A DNA stretch of 64,000 nucleotides from Bacteroides sp. (GCA_014801525.1 JAAVEB010000002.1:17621-81620); one strand, 5' to 3'; counted from the stretch's first letter, positions 28,513 through 39,683 are shown. Notes: generated by a model not told the origin, from the letters alone. Program-made: numbers and translations.

Positions 28513-29809
28513 AGACAGATTATTTATCATCATACAGCGTGAATACAAGGCGATTGTAGCTAAAAAATCATTCATCATCGTCACGCTTCTCGCTCCGGTT
28601 CTTATGATAGGACTCATGTGCATTCCGGCATTGCTGATGAACATAAACAGTTCCGACGCGCGCCAAATCGCTATTGTCGACCTGTCGGGAAAATACGGAA
28701 AGGAATTCAAGAACACTGACGAGTACAGTTTCAGCATCCTTGAAAATGTTCCCACCGAAAAAATAAAGCAGGAATACAAAGATTCCGACGGCGGAATATA
28801 CGCTATCCTGGTTATCCCGGCAAATGTCGAAACGACGAAACAGGTCAACATCTACTCGGACAATCCCGTGAAGATTTCCCTTAATGAAGAGATTGAAGAT
28901 GTGCTCAACAAAAGTCTTTCCGAAGCAAAAATAAGTTCCTACGATATCCCCGGGCTTTCAGAAATAATTGAAAACAGCCGCATATCGGTGTCAGTAAAGA
29001 GCCACACCTGGGACGATGACGGAGAGAACGTGTCATCAAGCACACTGTCGATGATTATAGGGATGGGGCTTGCCATGCTCACCTATATGTTCGTCCTCAT
29101 ATATGGCGCTATGATCATGAGTTCGGTTGTGGAAGACAAGACCAACCGCATTGTCGAGGTTATCGTCAGTTCATGCCGCCCGTTGGAACTTATGCTTGGA
29201 AAAATCATCAGCATAGCTCTGGTGGGGCTGACCCAAATCGCTGTGTGGGCTGTATTTACCGGCATAGGACTGTTTGCCATATCGGCGCTGGGAATCGCAT
29301 CCACATCTCCTGATGCCGCCGCACAGCTTCAGGGCGACATGTCGCAACTTCCCCTCTCGGAAGGTGAAGAAATAGTCCAGGCAATTCTTGGAGTAGACTG
29401 GATAAAGATTCTTGCAATATTTGTCCTCTATTTTATCGGCGGCTATCTTCTATATGCAGCCCTGTTTGCCGGCTTCGGATCGGCAGTTGACCAGCAAAGC
29501 GACGCCAATCAATTCATGACCCCGGTAATGATGATCATTATTCTGGCGCTCCTCATCGGCGAAGGCTGCATGCAGGACCCCGACGGCACTCTCGGAGTAG
29601 TCTGCTCATTCATTCCCTTTACTTCGCCAATTGTAATGATGATAAGACTCCCGTATGAGGTTCCTGCGTGGGAGATCGCAGTAAGCATTCTGCTCCTTTA
29701 CGGAACGGCGCTGCTGTTGACATTCTTCGCTTCCCGCATCTATCGCACAGGCATCCTGATGTATGGGCGGAAAGTTACATTCAAAGAACTACTAAAATGG
29801 GCTCGTTAA
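28505..29809 (+). CDS. ABC transporter permease (NatB/ABC-2 type)
   Basis: MNKDRLFIIIQREYKAIVAKKSFIIVTLLAPV; six TM; VVEDKTNRIVEVIVSSCRPLELMLGKI; start ATG 28505 overlapping the previous gene. Confidence 0.93.
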   Translation: MNKDRLFIIIQREYKAIVAKKSFIIVTLLAPVLMIGLMCIPALLMNINSSDARQIAIVDLSGKYGKEFKNTDEYSFSILENVPTEKIKQEYKDSDGGIYAILVIPANVETTKQVNIYSDNPVKISLNEEIEDVLNKSLSEAKISSYDIPGLSEIIENSRISVSVKSHTWDDDGENVSSSTLSMIIGMGLAMLTYMFVLIYGAMIMSSVVEDKTNRIVEVIVSSCRPLELMLGKIISIALVGLTQIAVWAVFTGIGLFAISALGIASTSPDAAAQLQGDMSQLPLSEGEEIVQAILGVDWIKILAIFVLYFIGGYLLYAALFAGFGSAVDQQSDANQFMTPVMMIIILALLIGEGCMQDPDGTLGVVCSFIPFTSPIVMMIRLPYEVPAWEIAVSILLLYGTALLLTFFASRIYRTGILMYGRKVTFKELLKWAR

Positions 29810-29826
29810 TCGAGCCCATTTTTTTA
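29794..29826 (+). terminator. Rho-independent terminator after ABC permease, enclosing its stop codon
   Basis: AAATGGGCTCG / CGAGCCCATTT, 5-nt loop TTAAT, then T run. Confidence 0.85.
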
Positions 29827-29843
29827 TCGCCGCCGGCAATCTT

Positions 29844-31733
29844 TTACCGTCCACCCGAAACCACTATGTTTCGAATAACGGCTTGAGCGGGACGATTTAC
29901 ATCCTTCAGCCTCAATGTAAGCAGATGGGGAAAGTCACCGTCAAGTTCATCTTCAAGAATATGAAGCCACGGGATATAGAGGTTGTGGCTCCATGCCGTA
30001 TAAGTGTCTATCGATTTCCACTGCCCGTCGTCAATTTTATATTCAAGAATTCCTGACCGCGGACCGCAAGCCATGAACAAACCGATAGCCTTACCCGTGA
30101 ACGGCACGGTCAGAGTCGCTCCCGGTTGAGTAGTGTGAAGCATCGGCACGTTGACAAATCCGGGGCGTGTCTTAGCCTCGTCATCAGGCTGCCATAACTC
30201 CGAGACAGTCCACCCTGATTTTATGTCCACCTTGTTCATGTCAAGATATTTTCCGTCGACATAGCTGAAGGGATCAAGCGCTCGGGGCATTTCATGGGCA
30301 GTCAGGACTTCCTCCTCTCCAATCATCATATTGTCAAAAAGCTTATTTATCGCCGCTGCATAAAACTTATGACCAAACCATGAAGGATGAATCCCGCCAA
30401 ATGTTTCCCATGAAAATTGACCGGAATTGATTCTACCGGCAACTTCGGCCGCGCAATCTATCGACGGAATAAGATAATGATTTGCCACTCGTTCATGATT
30501 CATTATCACGTCGGGCTCCTGCCCCTTGGCAAACATATTGATGAAATCATTGTGAATGAAATGCAGCATCACGATGTCCATGAGGCTGTCGGATTCAAGA
30601 GCGTGACGCACCACGCCCTCCATGCCTCTCACCTGCTTTTCCGCATTGAAACCGTTTCCATGATCATTGACAGCAGCCTCGACAAACATCAAGTCAATCG
30701 GTCCGGCGGAAAGAACGTCGTCCACAATGCGAAACGCATGAGGAGTCGTCCCTGCCGAAGGCAATCCCTGCTCCACAAATTCAAATTCAGTATAGGGGAA
30801 CCGCTGCTGCAATTGCTCTTTAATCATATCACGCCAACCTTTCATGTGGGTGATAGATCCACCGAAAAAAGCGACGCGCCCTTTCTTTTCCTTTTCAAAC
30901 TTCACAAACGAGTTATGAAGCGAACCACGCAGATTATATTTCTGAAACGATTCGAATTCAGGAGTGTGACTGACAACGAAATCAACTATCGCCTCAGGGT
31001 TTTCAAGCCCGTGGGGATGATGGTCAGCACCCGGTTTGATTATGATTCTCACCGGTCCTCCCAGTTTCACATATTCATCTCGCAGCAACTTCATGTTATT
31101 GTCAAAAGGCACCACTCTGTCAGAGTCGCCACACACTGCAAGAATAGGCACTTTATGCTCGGCAAGCCCTGAAAGGTTTCTTATCGGATTGCCAGTAAAA
31201 GACTCGGGCGACGCATCTTCAATATTCCACAGCGAAAGAAAATCAGCCCACTCCTTTTTCCTGTCTTTGCCCGGCCAGCTGAATATGTCGCAAACAGGAT
31301 TGTCAAGATAGAGCGAAGCCACCTTGTCGGGATTTTCAGCAGCCCATCGCAACGCATAGTATCCGCCTCGGCTCAATCCCTCAAGCGTAACCTTGGGAGA
31401 AAAACCGAATGTCGACACCATGTGATTATAAAAATCGGTACCCGCCTTTATTGATGCCGGACTTCCATAGTCGTGAGTAAGGTCATAAAACACCACATGA
31501 AAACCTTCTTTCAACAATGCCTCGTCGGCATTGGCAAACGCTCCGAAAAATGCCGGACGCCATATCCACGGTTTTCCGTCGAGAGCCTTTTCAGGAGCAA
31601 CGACTGTTGCCTTGCGCCCATTATAATTGAAATCACGTCGATCATAGCCGTTCCACTCGCTTCGTGTTTCCGAATAAGCCGGATTAAATGTCCACAGCAG
31701 ACAAAACAATAAGAATAATTTCAGTACTTTCAT
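29844..31733 (-). CDS. Fused alpha/beta hydrolase plus SGNH/GDSL hydrolase, secreted
   Basis: N-terminal LEGLSRGGYYALRWAAENPDKV nucleophile elbow; C-terminal FGGSITHMKGW, VEAAVNDHG, GGIHPSWFGH SGNH blocks. Confidence 0.85.
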   Translation of the reverse strand: MKVLKLFLLFCLLWTFNPAYSETRSEWNGYDRRDFNYNGRKATVVAPEKALDGKPWIWRPAFFGAFANADEALLKEGFHVVFYDLTHDYGSPASIKAGTDFYNHMVSTFGFSPKVTLEGLSRGGYYALRWAAENPDKVASLYLDNPVCDIFSWPGKDRKKEWADFLSLWNIEDASPESFTGNPIRNLSGLAEHKVPILAVCGDSDRVVPFDNNMKLLRDEYVKLGGPVRIIIKPGADHHPHGLENPEAIVDFVVSHTPEFESFQKYNLRGSLHNSFVKFEKEKKGRVAFFGGSITHMKGWRDMIKEQLQQRFPYTEFEFVEQGLPSAGTTPHAFRIVDDVLSAGPIDLMFVEAAVNDHGNGFNAEKQVRGMEGVVRHALESDSLMDIVMLHFIHNDFINMFAKGQEPDVIMNHERVANHYLIPSIDCAAEVAGRINSGQFSWETFGGIHPSWFGHKFYAAAINKLFDNMMIGEEEVLTAHEMPRALDPFSYVDGKYLDMNKVDIKSGWTVSELWQPDDEAKTRPGFVNVPMLHTTQPGATLTVPFTGKAIGLFMACGPRSGILEYKIDDGQWKSIDTYTAWSHNLYIPWLHILEDELDGDFPHLLTLRLKDVNRPAQAVIRNIVVSGGR

Positions 31734-31758
31734 GTAGCAGTAGTCAATTTTAGTTTCT

Positions 31759-31766
31759 CAAAATTA
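31759..31766 (-). promoter_or_regulatory. -7 promoter box for esterase fusion gene
   Basis: TAATTTTG on the minus strand (CAAAATTA on plus). Confidence 0.5.
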
Positions 31767-31990
31767 ATACTCTAATTTTCCAATCAATTTCAATCCCATC
31801 CCAATTCTTATGAATTATGTACAGGGAAGGCATATTATGGCGGAAATAGCGTCGATTTTATCAAGCAAAGTTGACAACATTACGACTAAACGCATATTTT
31901 GAATTTCAATTTCACGACTTTTCCCGCTTCATTAATTACGAAATATTACAATTAAACCTCAATTCGCTTGATTATGTCGTCAAATCGTAG

Positions 31991-31998
31991 TAATTTTG
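31991..31998 (+). promoter_or_regulatory. -7 promoter box for leu operon
   Basis: TAATTTTG upstream of ATG 32035. Confidence 0.6.
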
Positions 31999-32034
31999 CA
32001 GCCTATTCTGAAAATAAGAAAACATTCACATAAT

Positions 32035-33531
32035 ATGAGCGACAGATTATACATTTTTGACACCACTTTACGCGATGGCGAGCAGGTGCCCGGATGCCAG
32101 CTCAACACCGTTGAAAAGATTGAGGTTGCCAAAGCTCTGGAAGAATTGGGAGTCGACGTGATCGAAGCCGGATTTCCGGTTTCAAGCCCCGGAGACTTCA
32201 ACTCGGTAGTTGAAATATCAAAAGCCGTCACCTGGCCTACTATATGCGCGCTGACCCGTGCCGTAGAAAACGATATCCGCGTAGCCGCCGACGCGCTTAA
32301 ATACGCAAAACGGAAACGCATCCACACCGGAATCGGAACTTCAGACTATCATATAAAATATAAGTTCAACTCCTCGCGCGAGGAGATTCTCGAACGCGCG
32401 ATCGCATGTGTCAAATATGCCAAGCGCTTTGTCGAGGATGTCCAGTTCTATGCCGAGGATGCGGGAAGAACCGACAACGAGTATCTTGCCCGAGTGGTCG
32501 AGGCGGTTGTAAAAGCGGGAGCCACGGTGGTGAATATCCCTGACACGACCGGCTACTGCCTGCCCTCGGAATTTGGCGAGAAGATCAAATATCTGATGGA
32601 GCATGTGGACGGAATCCATAACGTGACCATAGCAACCCACTGTCATAACGACCTCGGAATGGCTACGGCAAACACCATGTCGGGAGTCATGAACGGCGCC
32701 CGCCAGGCTGAAGTGACAATCAACGGTATAGGCGAACGCGCCGGCAACACTTCTCTTGAAGAGGTGGCGATGATATGCAAATCCCATCGGGAGCTTGACA
32801 TCACGACCAATATAAACACCACCAAGATATATGGCATAAGCCGCATGGTGTCAAGCCTCATGAATATGCCGGTGCAGCCTAATAAAGCGATTGTGGGCCG
32901 AAATGCATTCGCCCATAGTTCAGGCATACACCAGGACGGAGTGCTTAAGAACCGTGAAAGTTATGAAATCATCGACCCGAAAGATGTGGGCGTCGACGAG
33001 AACTCGATTGTGCTCACCGCCCGCTCGGGACGCGCGGCGCTCAAGCATCGCCTCCACGTGCTTGGTATTGACCTCTCGAAAGAGGCGCTTGATAAAGCTT
33101 ACGAAGGGTTCCTTCGCCTTGCCGACAAAAAGAAAGAGATCAACGACGACGATGTGCTGCTGCTCGCAGGAGAACACCACAAGGCTTCCCACCGACTCAA
33201 GCTGGACTTCCTTCAGGTCACAGCCGGCGTCGGCATCCAGTCAGTCGCATCAGTGGGTCTCGACATTGCCGGCGAAAAATTTGAAGCGTGTGCCTCGGGC
33301 AACGGACCTGTCGATGCCGCAATCTCGGCAATCAAGCAAATCATTCGCAGAAAGATGCAGGTTAAGGAATTCCTTATCCAGGCAATAAACAAGGGTAGCA
33401 ACGACATCGGTAAAGTTCACATGACGGTAGAACACGACGGCGTAAGCTACTATGGCTTCTCGGCAAATACCGATATCGTCGCAGCAAGCGCGGAAGCCTA
33501 TATTGACGCAATCAACAAATTTGTCCACTAA
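32035..33531 (+). CDS. leuA: 2-isopropylmalate synthase
   Basis: [63 protein letters not shown]. Confidence 0.96.
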   Translation: MSDRLYIFDTTLRDGEQVPGCQLNTVEKIEVAKALEELGVDVIEAGFPVSSPGDFNSVVEISKAVTWPTICALTRAVENDIRVAADALKYAKRKRIHTGIGTSDYHIKYKFNSSREEILERAIACVKYAKRFVEDVQFYAEDAGRTDNEYLARVVEAVVKAGATVVNIPDTTGYCLPSEFGEKIKYLMEHVDGIHNVTIATHCHNDLGMATANTMSGVMNGARQAEVTINGIGERAGNTSLEEVAMICKSHRELDITTNINTTKIYGISRMVSSLMNMPVQPNKAIVGRNAFAHSSGIHQDGVLKNRESYEIIDPKDVGVDENSIVLTARSGRAALKHRLHVLGIDLSKEALDKAYEGFLRLADKKKEINDDDVLLLAGEHHKASHRLKLDFLQVTAGVGIQSVASVGLDIAGEKFEACASGNGPVDAAISAIKQIIRRKMQVKEFLIQAINKGSNDIGKVHMTVEHDGVSYYGFSANTDIVAASAEAYIDAINKFVH

Positions 33532-33546
33532 TCAAATCGAACCATA

Positions 33547-34941
33547 ATGGCAAATACATTATTTGACAAAATCTGGGACTCACACGTGGTAAATCTCATC
33601 GAAGGAGGACCCTCTCAATTATATATCGATCGCCACTACTGTCATGAAGTGACAAGTCCGCAAGCATTTGACGGACTCCGCCAGAGAGGACTGCAAGTGT
33701 TCCGCAAGGATAAAACCATCTGTTCTCCCGACCACAATATCCCCACCAAGAACCAGGAATTGCCGATAGCTGACCCGGTGTCAAGAAATCAAGTAGAGAC
33801 ATTGACGCGCAACGCCAACGAGTTCGGGCTCACTCTCTTCGGTCTCGGGCATAAAAAGAACGGAATCATCCATGTGATCGGTCCGGAAAACGGATTGACA
33901 TTACCGGGACAGACAATCGTGTGTGGCGACAGCCACACATCAACCCACGGAGCGTTTGGAGCAGTGGCTTTCGGAATCGGAACTTCGGAAGTTGAGATGG
34001 TGCTTGCATCGCAATGCATCCTTCAGCCCAAGCCCAAGACGATGAGAATAAACGTCAACGGCAAACTGCGCCCCGGAGTGACAGCAAAAGACATCGCCCT
34101 TTACATCATTGCTAAAATGACTACCGGCGGCGCCACAGGATATTTTGTGGAATATGCCGGCGACACCATACGCAACCTTTCGATGGAAGAGCGCATGACC
34201 GTGTGCAACCTCTCAATCGAAATGGGAGCGCGCGGAGGCATGATAGCTCCCGATGAAACTACTTTTGCTTATGTGGAAGGTCGCGAATATGCGCCCAAAG
34301 GCGCGGAATGGGACAAAGCGCTTGCTTATTGGAAAACGCTGAAAAGCGACGATGACGCAGTATTTGACAAAGAAATAAACTTTGACGCTGCCGATATCGA
34401 ACCGCGCATCACATTCGGAACCAATCCCGGAATGGGAATAGGCATCAGCGAAGCGATTCCAGCTCCCGACCCCAACGACGAAGCAGGCAAAATTTCTTAC
34501 AACAAGTCGCTTGAATACATGGGATTCTCAGTAGGTGAAAAACTCGAAGGTCATCCCATCGACTACGTTTTCCTTGGAAGCTGCACCAATGGCAGAATCG
34601 AGGATTTCCGAGCATTCGCATCTATAGTGAAGGGAAAGAAGAAAGCCGACAATGTAACCGCATGGCTCGTTCCGGGCTCATGGATGGTAGATGAGCAAAT
34701 CAAGGCTGAGGGCATTGACAAGATTCTCGCCGACGCAGGATTTGAGCTTCGCCAACCGGGATGTTCGGCTTGTCTTGCCATGAATGAAGACAAGATTCCC
34801 GCCGGCAAACTTGCCGTGTCGACCTCCAACCGCAATTTCGAGGGACGACAGGGTCCCGGAGCACGCACCATTCTTGCCGGTCCGCTCGTTGCAGCAGCAT
34901 CGGCAATCACCGGCAAACTTACCGACCCGAGAAAGCTGTAA
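33547..34941 (+). CDS. leuC: 3-isopropylmalate dehydratase large subunit
   Basis: [48 protein letters not shown]. Confidence 0.97.
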   Translation: MANTLFDKIWDSHVVNLIEGGPSQLYIDRHYCHEVTSPQAFDGLRQRGLQVFRKDKTICSPDHNIPTKNQELPIADPVSRNQVETLTRNANEFGLTLFGLGHKKNGIIHVIGPENGLTLPGQTIVCGDSHTSTHGAFGAVAFGIGTSEVEMVLASQCILQPKPKTMRINVNGKLRPGVTAKDIALYIIAKMTTGGATGYFVEYAGDTIRNLSMEERMTVCNLSIEMGARGGMIAPDETTFAYVEGREYAPKGAEWDKALAYWKTLKSDDDAVFDKEINFDAADIEPRITFGTNPGMGIGISEAIPAPDPNDEAGKISYNKSLEYMGFSVGEKLEGHPIDYVFLGSCTNGRIEDFRAFASIVKGKKKADNVTAWLVPGSWMVDEQIKAEGIDKILADAGFELRQPGCSACLAMNEDKIPAGKLAVSTSNRNFEGRQGPGARTILAGPLVAAASAITGKLTDPRKL

Positions 34942-34969
34942 AATTCCGTAATGTAAAAACGAATCCACG

Positions 34970-35557
34970 ATGAAAGAAAAATTCACCACTATAACATCTA
35001 CTTGTGTTCCGCTTCCAATGGAAAACGTGGACACTGACCAGATAATCCCCGCACGATTTCTCAAAGCTACCTCTCGCGAAGGTTTCGGCGAAAATCTATT
35101 CCGCGACTGGCGTTATGATAAAGAGGGCAACCCAATCAAAGATTTCGTATTGAACGACCCCACCTATTCAGGATGCGTTCTTGTCGCAGGAAAGAATTTC
35201 GGTTCAGGCTCAAGCCGCGAGCATGCCGCATGGGCTATCGCCGACTATGGCTTCCGTGTAGTAGTGTCAAGCTTCTTCGCCGATATTCACAAAAACAATG
35301 AGCTCAACAATTTTGTGCTTCCTGTCGTAGTGTCGGAGGAATTTCTTGCCGAACTGTTTGACTCTATCGCAGCCGATCCTAAAACCGAAGTCAAAGTTGA
35401 CCTGCCTTCGCAGACAATAACAAACCTCGCCACCGGCAAAAGCGAAAATTTCGAAATAAACCCGTATAAGAAACATTGTCTCGCCGAAGGTCTTGACGAT
35501 ATTGAATTCCTTTTGTCAAAAAAAGCTGATATCGAAGCCTACGAAGCTGCTAAATGA
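34970..35557 (+). CDS. leuD: 3-isopropylmalate dehydratase small subunit
   Basis: [31 protein letters not shown]. Confidence 0.97.
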   Translation: MKEKFTTITSTCVPLPMENVDTDQIIPARFLKATSREGFGENLFRDWRYDKEGNPIKDFVLNDPTYSGCVLVAGKNFGSGSSREHAAWAIADYGFRVVVSSFFADIHKNNELNNFVLPVVVSEEFLAELFDSIAADPKTEVKVDLPSQTITNLATGKSENFEINPYKKHCLAEGLDDIEFLLSKKADIEAYEAAK

Positions 35558-37071
35558 CAACAAAAATAGAAATAATGGACACCACCCTCAGGGATGGTGA
35601 ACAAACCTCAGGCGTGTCATTTTCCGCCTCTGAAAAATTGTCGATTGCGCGATTGCTGCTCGAAGAACTCAAAGTTCATCGGGTGGAAATCGCTTCGGCA
35701 CGCGTGTCAGACGGCGAACGCGATTCGGTGAGGGCTTTATGTGACTGGGCGCGCTCCACAGGCAATCTTGACAAACTTGAAGTGCTCGGCTTTCTTGACA
35801 ACGGAAAGTCAATAGAGTGGATTAAAGATGTCGGGGCGAAAGTGGTGAACATCCTGTCGAAAGGGTCGGAAAAACATTGCCGCCTGCAATTGAAGCAAAC
35901 TCCCGAGGAACACGTTCAAAACATCAGAACCGAAGTGATGAGGGCGATTGACGCCGGGCTCGACGTGAATCTATATCTCGAAGATTGGTCAAACGGGATG
36001 AAAAACTCGCCCGCCTACGTGTTCAATATGATGGATGCCATAAAGGACCTGCCAATAAAACGATTTCTACTCCCTGACACTCTGGGAATATTAAATCCCT
36101 ATGACACCTTGGCGTTCATGCACAAGATGACGACACGCTTTCCCGACCTTCATTTTGATTTCCATGCCCATAACGACTATGACCTCGCGACGTCAAATGT
36201 TTACGCCGCCATCAAAGGTGGAGCGAAGGGAATCCACGTCACAATCAACGGGCTCGGAGAGCGCGCCGGAAACGCAACCCTGTCAAGCGCGCTCGCTGTC
36301 ATCCATGACCAGCTTCAATGCGAAACCGGCGTGGACGAAAGCAAGGTGAACAAAGCAAGCCGTATCGTAGCTTCATTTTCAGGTATAACAATACCGCCAA
36401 ATAAACCTATTATCGGCGAAAGCGTATTCACCCAATGCGCCGGCGTGCATGCCGACGGCGACAATAAAAACAATCTTTATTATAACGACCTGCTTCCTGA
36501 ACGATTCGGGCGTGAGCGCGAGTATGCGCTCGGCAAGACATCGGGCAAAGCCAACATCAAGAAGAATCTTGAGGCTCTTGGCATAGTTCTTTCCGATAAA
36601 GATATCCAGAAAGTGACACGCCGCATCATAGAACTCGGCGACAAAAAGGAACTGGTGACGCAGGAAGACCTGCCATTCATTGTAGCCGACGTGATAAAGC
36701 ACGTGGAGCAACAAGACAAAGTCAGGGTGATAAATTATGCGCTGAATCTGTCGCAAGGACTGCGCCCTACCGCGACGGTAAAACTGTCGATAAACGGTAC
36801 CGAATATCAAATGAGCGCTGCCGGCGACGGACAGTATGACGCATTTGTAAAAGCGGTGAGAAATATCTATACCGAACTTGGCAAAGAATTTCCCATCCTT
36901 ACCAACTATGCAGTCAACATTCCGCCGGGAGGAAGAACCGACGCATTGGTTCACACCACCATTTCCTGGGATTACAAAGGTCATTCGATGAAAACCAGGG
37001 GACTTGACGCCGACCAGACAGAAGCGGCAATACAAGCCACACTCAAAATGCTAAATATTATAGAGAATTAG
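35554..37071 (+). CDS. Second LeuA-like synthase (2-isopropylmalate or citramalate synthase)
   Basis: [44 protein letters not shown]-terminal LeuA dimer-type domain; ATGA overlap with leuD. Confidence 0.9.
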   Translation: MTTKIEIMDTTLRDGEQTSGVSFSASEKLSIARLLLEELKVHRVEIASARVSDGERDSVRALCDWARSTGNLDKLEVLGFLDNGKSIEWIKDVGAKVVNILSKGSEKHCRLQLKQTPEEHVQNIRTEVMRAIDAGLDVNLYLEDWSNGMKNSPAYVFNMMDAIKDLPIKRFLLPDTLGILNPYDTLAFMHKMTTRFPDLHFDFHAHNDYDLATSNVYAAIKGGAKGIHVTINGLGERAGNATLSSALAVIHDQLQCETGVDESKVNKASRIVASFSGITIPPNKPIIGESVFTQCAGVHADGDNKNNLYYNDLLPERFGREREYALGKTSGKANIKKNLEALGIVLSDKDIQKVTRRIIELGDKKELVTQEDLPFIVADVIKHVEQQDKVRVINYALNLSQGLRPTATVKLSINGTEYQMSAAGDGQYDAFVKAVRNIYTELGKEFPILTNYAVNIPPGGRTDALVHTTISWDYKGHSMKTRGLDADQTEAAIQATLKMLNIIEN

Positions 37072-37114
37072 CGCCAACGAAAAATAAGTAAACAACAATA
37101 AAATAAAGACAATT

Positions 37115-38176
37115 ATGAATTTTAAGATTGCTGTGTTGCCCGGCGACGGCATCGGTCCTGAAATATCGGTTCAGGGAGTCGACGTTATGGCAGCCGTTTG
37201 TGAGCGTTTCGGCCATACTGTAGAATTCAAATATGGCATTGTAGGAGCTTCGGCGATCGACGCTGTCGGCGATCCGTTTCCCAAAGAGACACTTGAACTT
37301 TGCAAGGAGAGCGACGCTGTGCTTTTCTCGGCTGTCGGCGACCCGAAGTTTGACAACGACCCGACAGCGAAAGTGCGTCCCGAGCAAGGGCTTCTCGCCA
37401 TGCGCAAGCAGCTCGGTCTATTCGCCAACATCCGTCCGGTAGAGACTTTCAAGTGTCTTATCGACAAATCGCCCCTAAAGCGCGAGATTGTCGACGGAGC
37501 TAATTTCATCTGCATCCGCGAACTTACCGGAGGTATGTATTTCGGTAAAAAATTCGAATCAGACGACGTGGCTTACGACACCAACCACTACACCCGCAAG
37601 GAGATTGAACGCATCCTGCGTGTGGGATTTGAATACGCGCGTAAACGCAACAAGCATCTCACTGTTGTCGATAAAGCTAATGTCCTTGCCTCGTCGCGCC
37701 TGTGGCGTAAAGTGGCTCAGGAAATGGAGCCGCAATTCCCCGATGTCAAGACCGACTATATGTTTGTCGACAACGCTGCAATGAAGATGATTCTCGACCC
37801 CCGCTTTTTCGACGTCATGGTCACTGAAAACACATTCGGCGACATCCTCACCGATGAAGGGTCGGTCATTTCAGGCTCAATGGGATTGCTCCCTTCGGCA
37901 TCAACCGGAGAAAGCACCCCTGTTTTCGAACCTATCCACGGTTCATGGCCTCAGGCTAAGGGCTTGAACATCGCCAATCCGCTCGCCCAGATTCTCTCTG
38001 TCGCAATGCTGTTTGAATATTTCGGTCTCGCCGAAGAGGGCAAGCTTATCCGAGAAGCTGTCGATGCATCTCTTGATGCCGGAGTCAGCACTCCCGACAT
38101 CACCGGAAATAAGGGCACTCAATACGGCACCCGCGAAGTGGGCGCCTGGATTGTGGAATATATACGTAAGAAATAA
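37115..38176 (+). CDS. leuB: 3-isopropylmalate dehydrogenase
   Basis: [43 protein letters not shown]. Confidence 0.97.
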   Translation: MNFKIAVLPGDGIGPEISVQGVDVMAAVCERFGHTVEFKYGIVGASAIDAVGDPFPKETLELCKESDAVLFSAVGDPKFDNDPTAKVRPEQGLLAMRKQLGLFANIRPVETFKCLIDKSPLKREIVDGANFICIRELTGGMYFGKKFESDDVAYDTNHYTRKEIERILRVGFEYARKRNKHLTVVDKANVLASSRLWRKVAQEMEPQFPDVKTDYMFVDNAAMKMILDPRFFDVMVTENTFGDILTDEGSVISGSMGLLPSASTGESTPVFEPIHGSWPQAKGLNIANPLAQILSVAMLFEYFGLAEEGKLIREAVDASLDAGVSTPDITGNKGTQYGTREVGAWIVEYIRKK

Positions 38177-38193
38177 TAATTCTCCAATATCGC

Positions 38194-38239
38194 ATCAAGA
38201 CTGCCGCCACGCTGAAACGTGGCGGCAGTCTTGATTTTA
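38194..38239 (+). terminator. Strong Rho-independent terminator of the leu operon
   Basis: ATCAAGACTGCCGCCACG (38194-38211) / CGTGGCGGCAGTCTTGAT (38218-38235), perfect 18-bp stem, 6-nt loop, then TTTT. Confidence 0.92.
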
Positions 38240-38288
38240 TACCTAATGAATATCCCTTATGTATCCACGATAATTACACATTTATTCC

Positions 38289-38296
38289 TATCTTTG
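38289..38296 (+). promoter_or_regulatory. -7 promoter box upstream of candidate structured leader/sRNA
   Basis: TATCTTTG; no clear -33 element seen. Confidence 0.5.
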
Positions 38297-38455
38297 CAGT
38301 GTCAAAGGGGAATCCAATCCTGCGACAGACATATATCAGGAAGCGTTTCGCTTCATTCCGCTTGATGAATCTGGACAATTCACCACTGAGTAAGGAATGC
38401 AGTCAGATGCTCCCTCTTGGTTGCTGCGTATATGCATTTATACATAAAAGCCAAG

Positions 38456-38535
38456 AGTGTGAGCCGGCATATTCTCATCTTTACTCATGGCTGTCCAGAG
38501 CCTATCAAGCTGATGACGCTATATCGGCTCACACT
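38456..38535 (+). repeat. Long imperfect hairpin within candidate leader RNA/sRNA
   Basis: AGTGTGAGCCG(GC)ATAT (38456-38472) / ATATCGGCTCACACT (38521-38535), with nested TCATC/GATGA and GGCT/AGCC stems, followed by TTCTTTAT. Confidence 0.6.
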
Positions 38536-38604
38536 TTCTTTATATGCCTGCTTGTTTTTCATCATTATATCGTCTTCAGTGCCGAGAAGCGTCCTTACCA
38601 TCCT

Positions 38605-38868
38605 ATGACTACACGAACATCGAGCCGTCTATACGCACTGTCGCGCAGGTATTGCGGCGCCGCCAGCCCGCTCACGACCTATATCCTCGGACGGATCATA
38701 GGCATATCCATGCGTAAAGCCGGGCTCGGCATCACACAAATCAACACAGAGCATTTGCTCGGCAACAGTTATTACGGAGTCGCTAATGCCAATGGAAAGC
38801 AGATTCACCTGTCAATAAACGCCGACACGGCAGGAAACATAACCTGTCGAACGGCGTCATTGAAATAA
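38605..38868 (+). CDS. Small hypothetical protein (87 aa)
   Basis: C-terminal part of the 189-aa open frame; codon use resembles neighbours from about ATG 38605; no recognised family. Confidence 0.4.
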   Translation: MTTRTSSRLYALSRRYCGAASPLTTYILGRIIGISMRKAGLGITQINTEHLLGNSYYGVANANGKQIHLSINADTAGNITCRTASLK

Positions 38869-38878
38869 TACCTCAGTG

Positions 38879-39535
38879 TTATTTTATCAAACCGAGCAAT
38901 TCAGGAAGAGCGTCGATGACAGCTGTAGCTCCGGCAGCTTCCAGGTCTTTGCGAGAGGAGTTCCCGTAGGTCACCCCGACAGTCTCACAGCCGGCTCCGC
39001 TCCCCATCGCGATATCAACCGGCATGTCGCCAACCACAATCGCATCGGCAGGAGACACGTTCAGCGTTTCAAGCGTTTTCAGGACCGGCTCGGGATTAGG
39101 TTTGGCATGGGTCACGTCGTCAGCGCCAATAATCAACTTGAAAAAAGACGATATATTATTCTCATCACAGAATTCGAGCAAAGACCAACGGGAACGTGAC
39201 GAAGCCACCGACATTTCAATCCCCATGCCATGCAACTTCTCAAGAGTCGCCATCACACCGGGATATAGCTTCGGGATCAGTTTTGACTTATTGATAATAA
39301 AAATTCGGCGATATGCGTCTACACATTTTGCGATCTCATCGTCAGAATAACCGGGATATAATTGGCGAAAACCCTCTTCCTGCGGCACTCCGATGGTGGC
39401 TTGACATTCGGACTCAGAACGCGGCTCCGCGCCCACTTCTTTTATAGTCGCCTGATATGTGGCAATAATTGTTGCCGTGGTATCGGCAAGAGTTCCGTCA
39501 AAATCAAATATAATCAGTTTCGGATTCATACTCAT
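38879..39535 (-). CDS. HAD family hydrolase (phosphoglycolate phosphatase-like)
   Basis: IFDFDGTLADTTATI, VASSRSRW, KPNPEPVLKTL, VVGDMPVDIAMGSGAGC. Confidence 0.92.
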   Translation of the reverse strand: MSMNPKLIIFDFDGTLADTTATIIATYQATIKEVGAEPRSESECQATIGVPQEEGFRQLYPGYSDDEIAKCVDAYRRIFIINKSKLIPKLYPGVMATLEKLHGMGIEMSVASSRSRWSLLEFCDENNISSFFKLIIGADDVTHAKPNPEPVLKTLETLNVSPADAIVVGDMPVDIAMGSGAGCETVGVTYGNSSRKDLEAAGATAVIDALPELLGLIK

Positions 39536-39583
39536 TTCTTTTTATTCTCTATAACAAATTCCACCCACAAAGGATTGATTGCG

Positions 39584-39591
39584 CAAAATTA
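39584..39591 (-). promoter_or_regulatory. -7 promoter box for HAD hydrolase
   Basis: TAATTTTG on the minus strand (CAAAATTA on plus). Confidence 0.5.
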
Positions 39592-39640
39592 CAAAATAAA
39601 GCAGGAATCGGGAAAGATATTCCATCAATCCCGATTCCTG
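39592..39640 (-). terminator. Terminator of the ECF sigma operon
   Basis: CAGGAATCGGGA (39602-39613) / TCCCGATTCCTG (39629-39640), with a T-rich tract downstream on the minus strand. Confidence 0.7.
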
Positions 39641-39683
39641 AAATCATAACTATTTCTTGTTTATGCAGCCTTTAGTATTATTT

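Noticed and set aside
30417-31172. 251-aa plus-strand ORF antisense to the esterase fusion
   Set aside because: Opposite strand carries clear catalytic motifs; no promoter or domain for the antisense frame
36379-37035. 218-aa minus-strand ORF inside the second LeuA-like gene
   Set aside because: Shadow ORF; overlaps a well-supported CDS
38456-38535. Invertible DNA switch with 11-bp inverted repeats
   Set aside because: Loop is only 58 nt, contains no promoter box on either strand, and no recombinase is nearby; the arms fit an RNA hairpin better
38299-38604. N-terminal 102 aa of the 189-aa ORF as genuine protein
   Set aside because: GTG start only 2 nt after the -7 box, Cys/His-rich atypical composition, region better explained by RNA hairpins; only the part from ATG 38605 kept at low confidence
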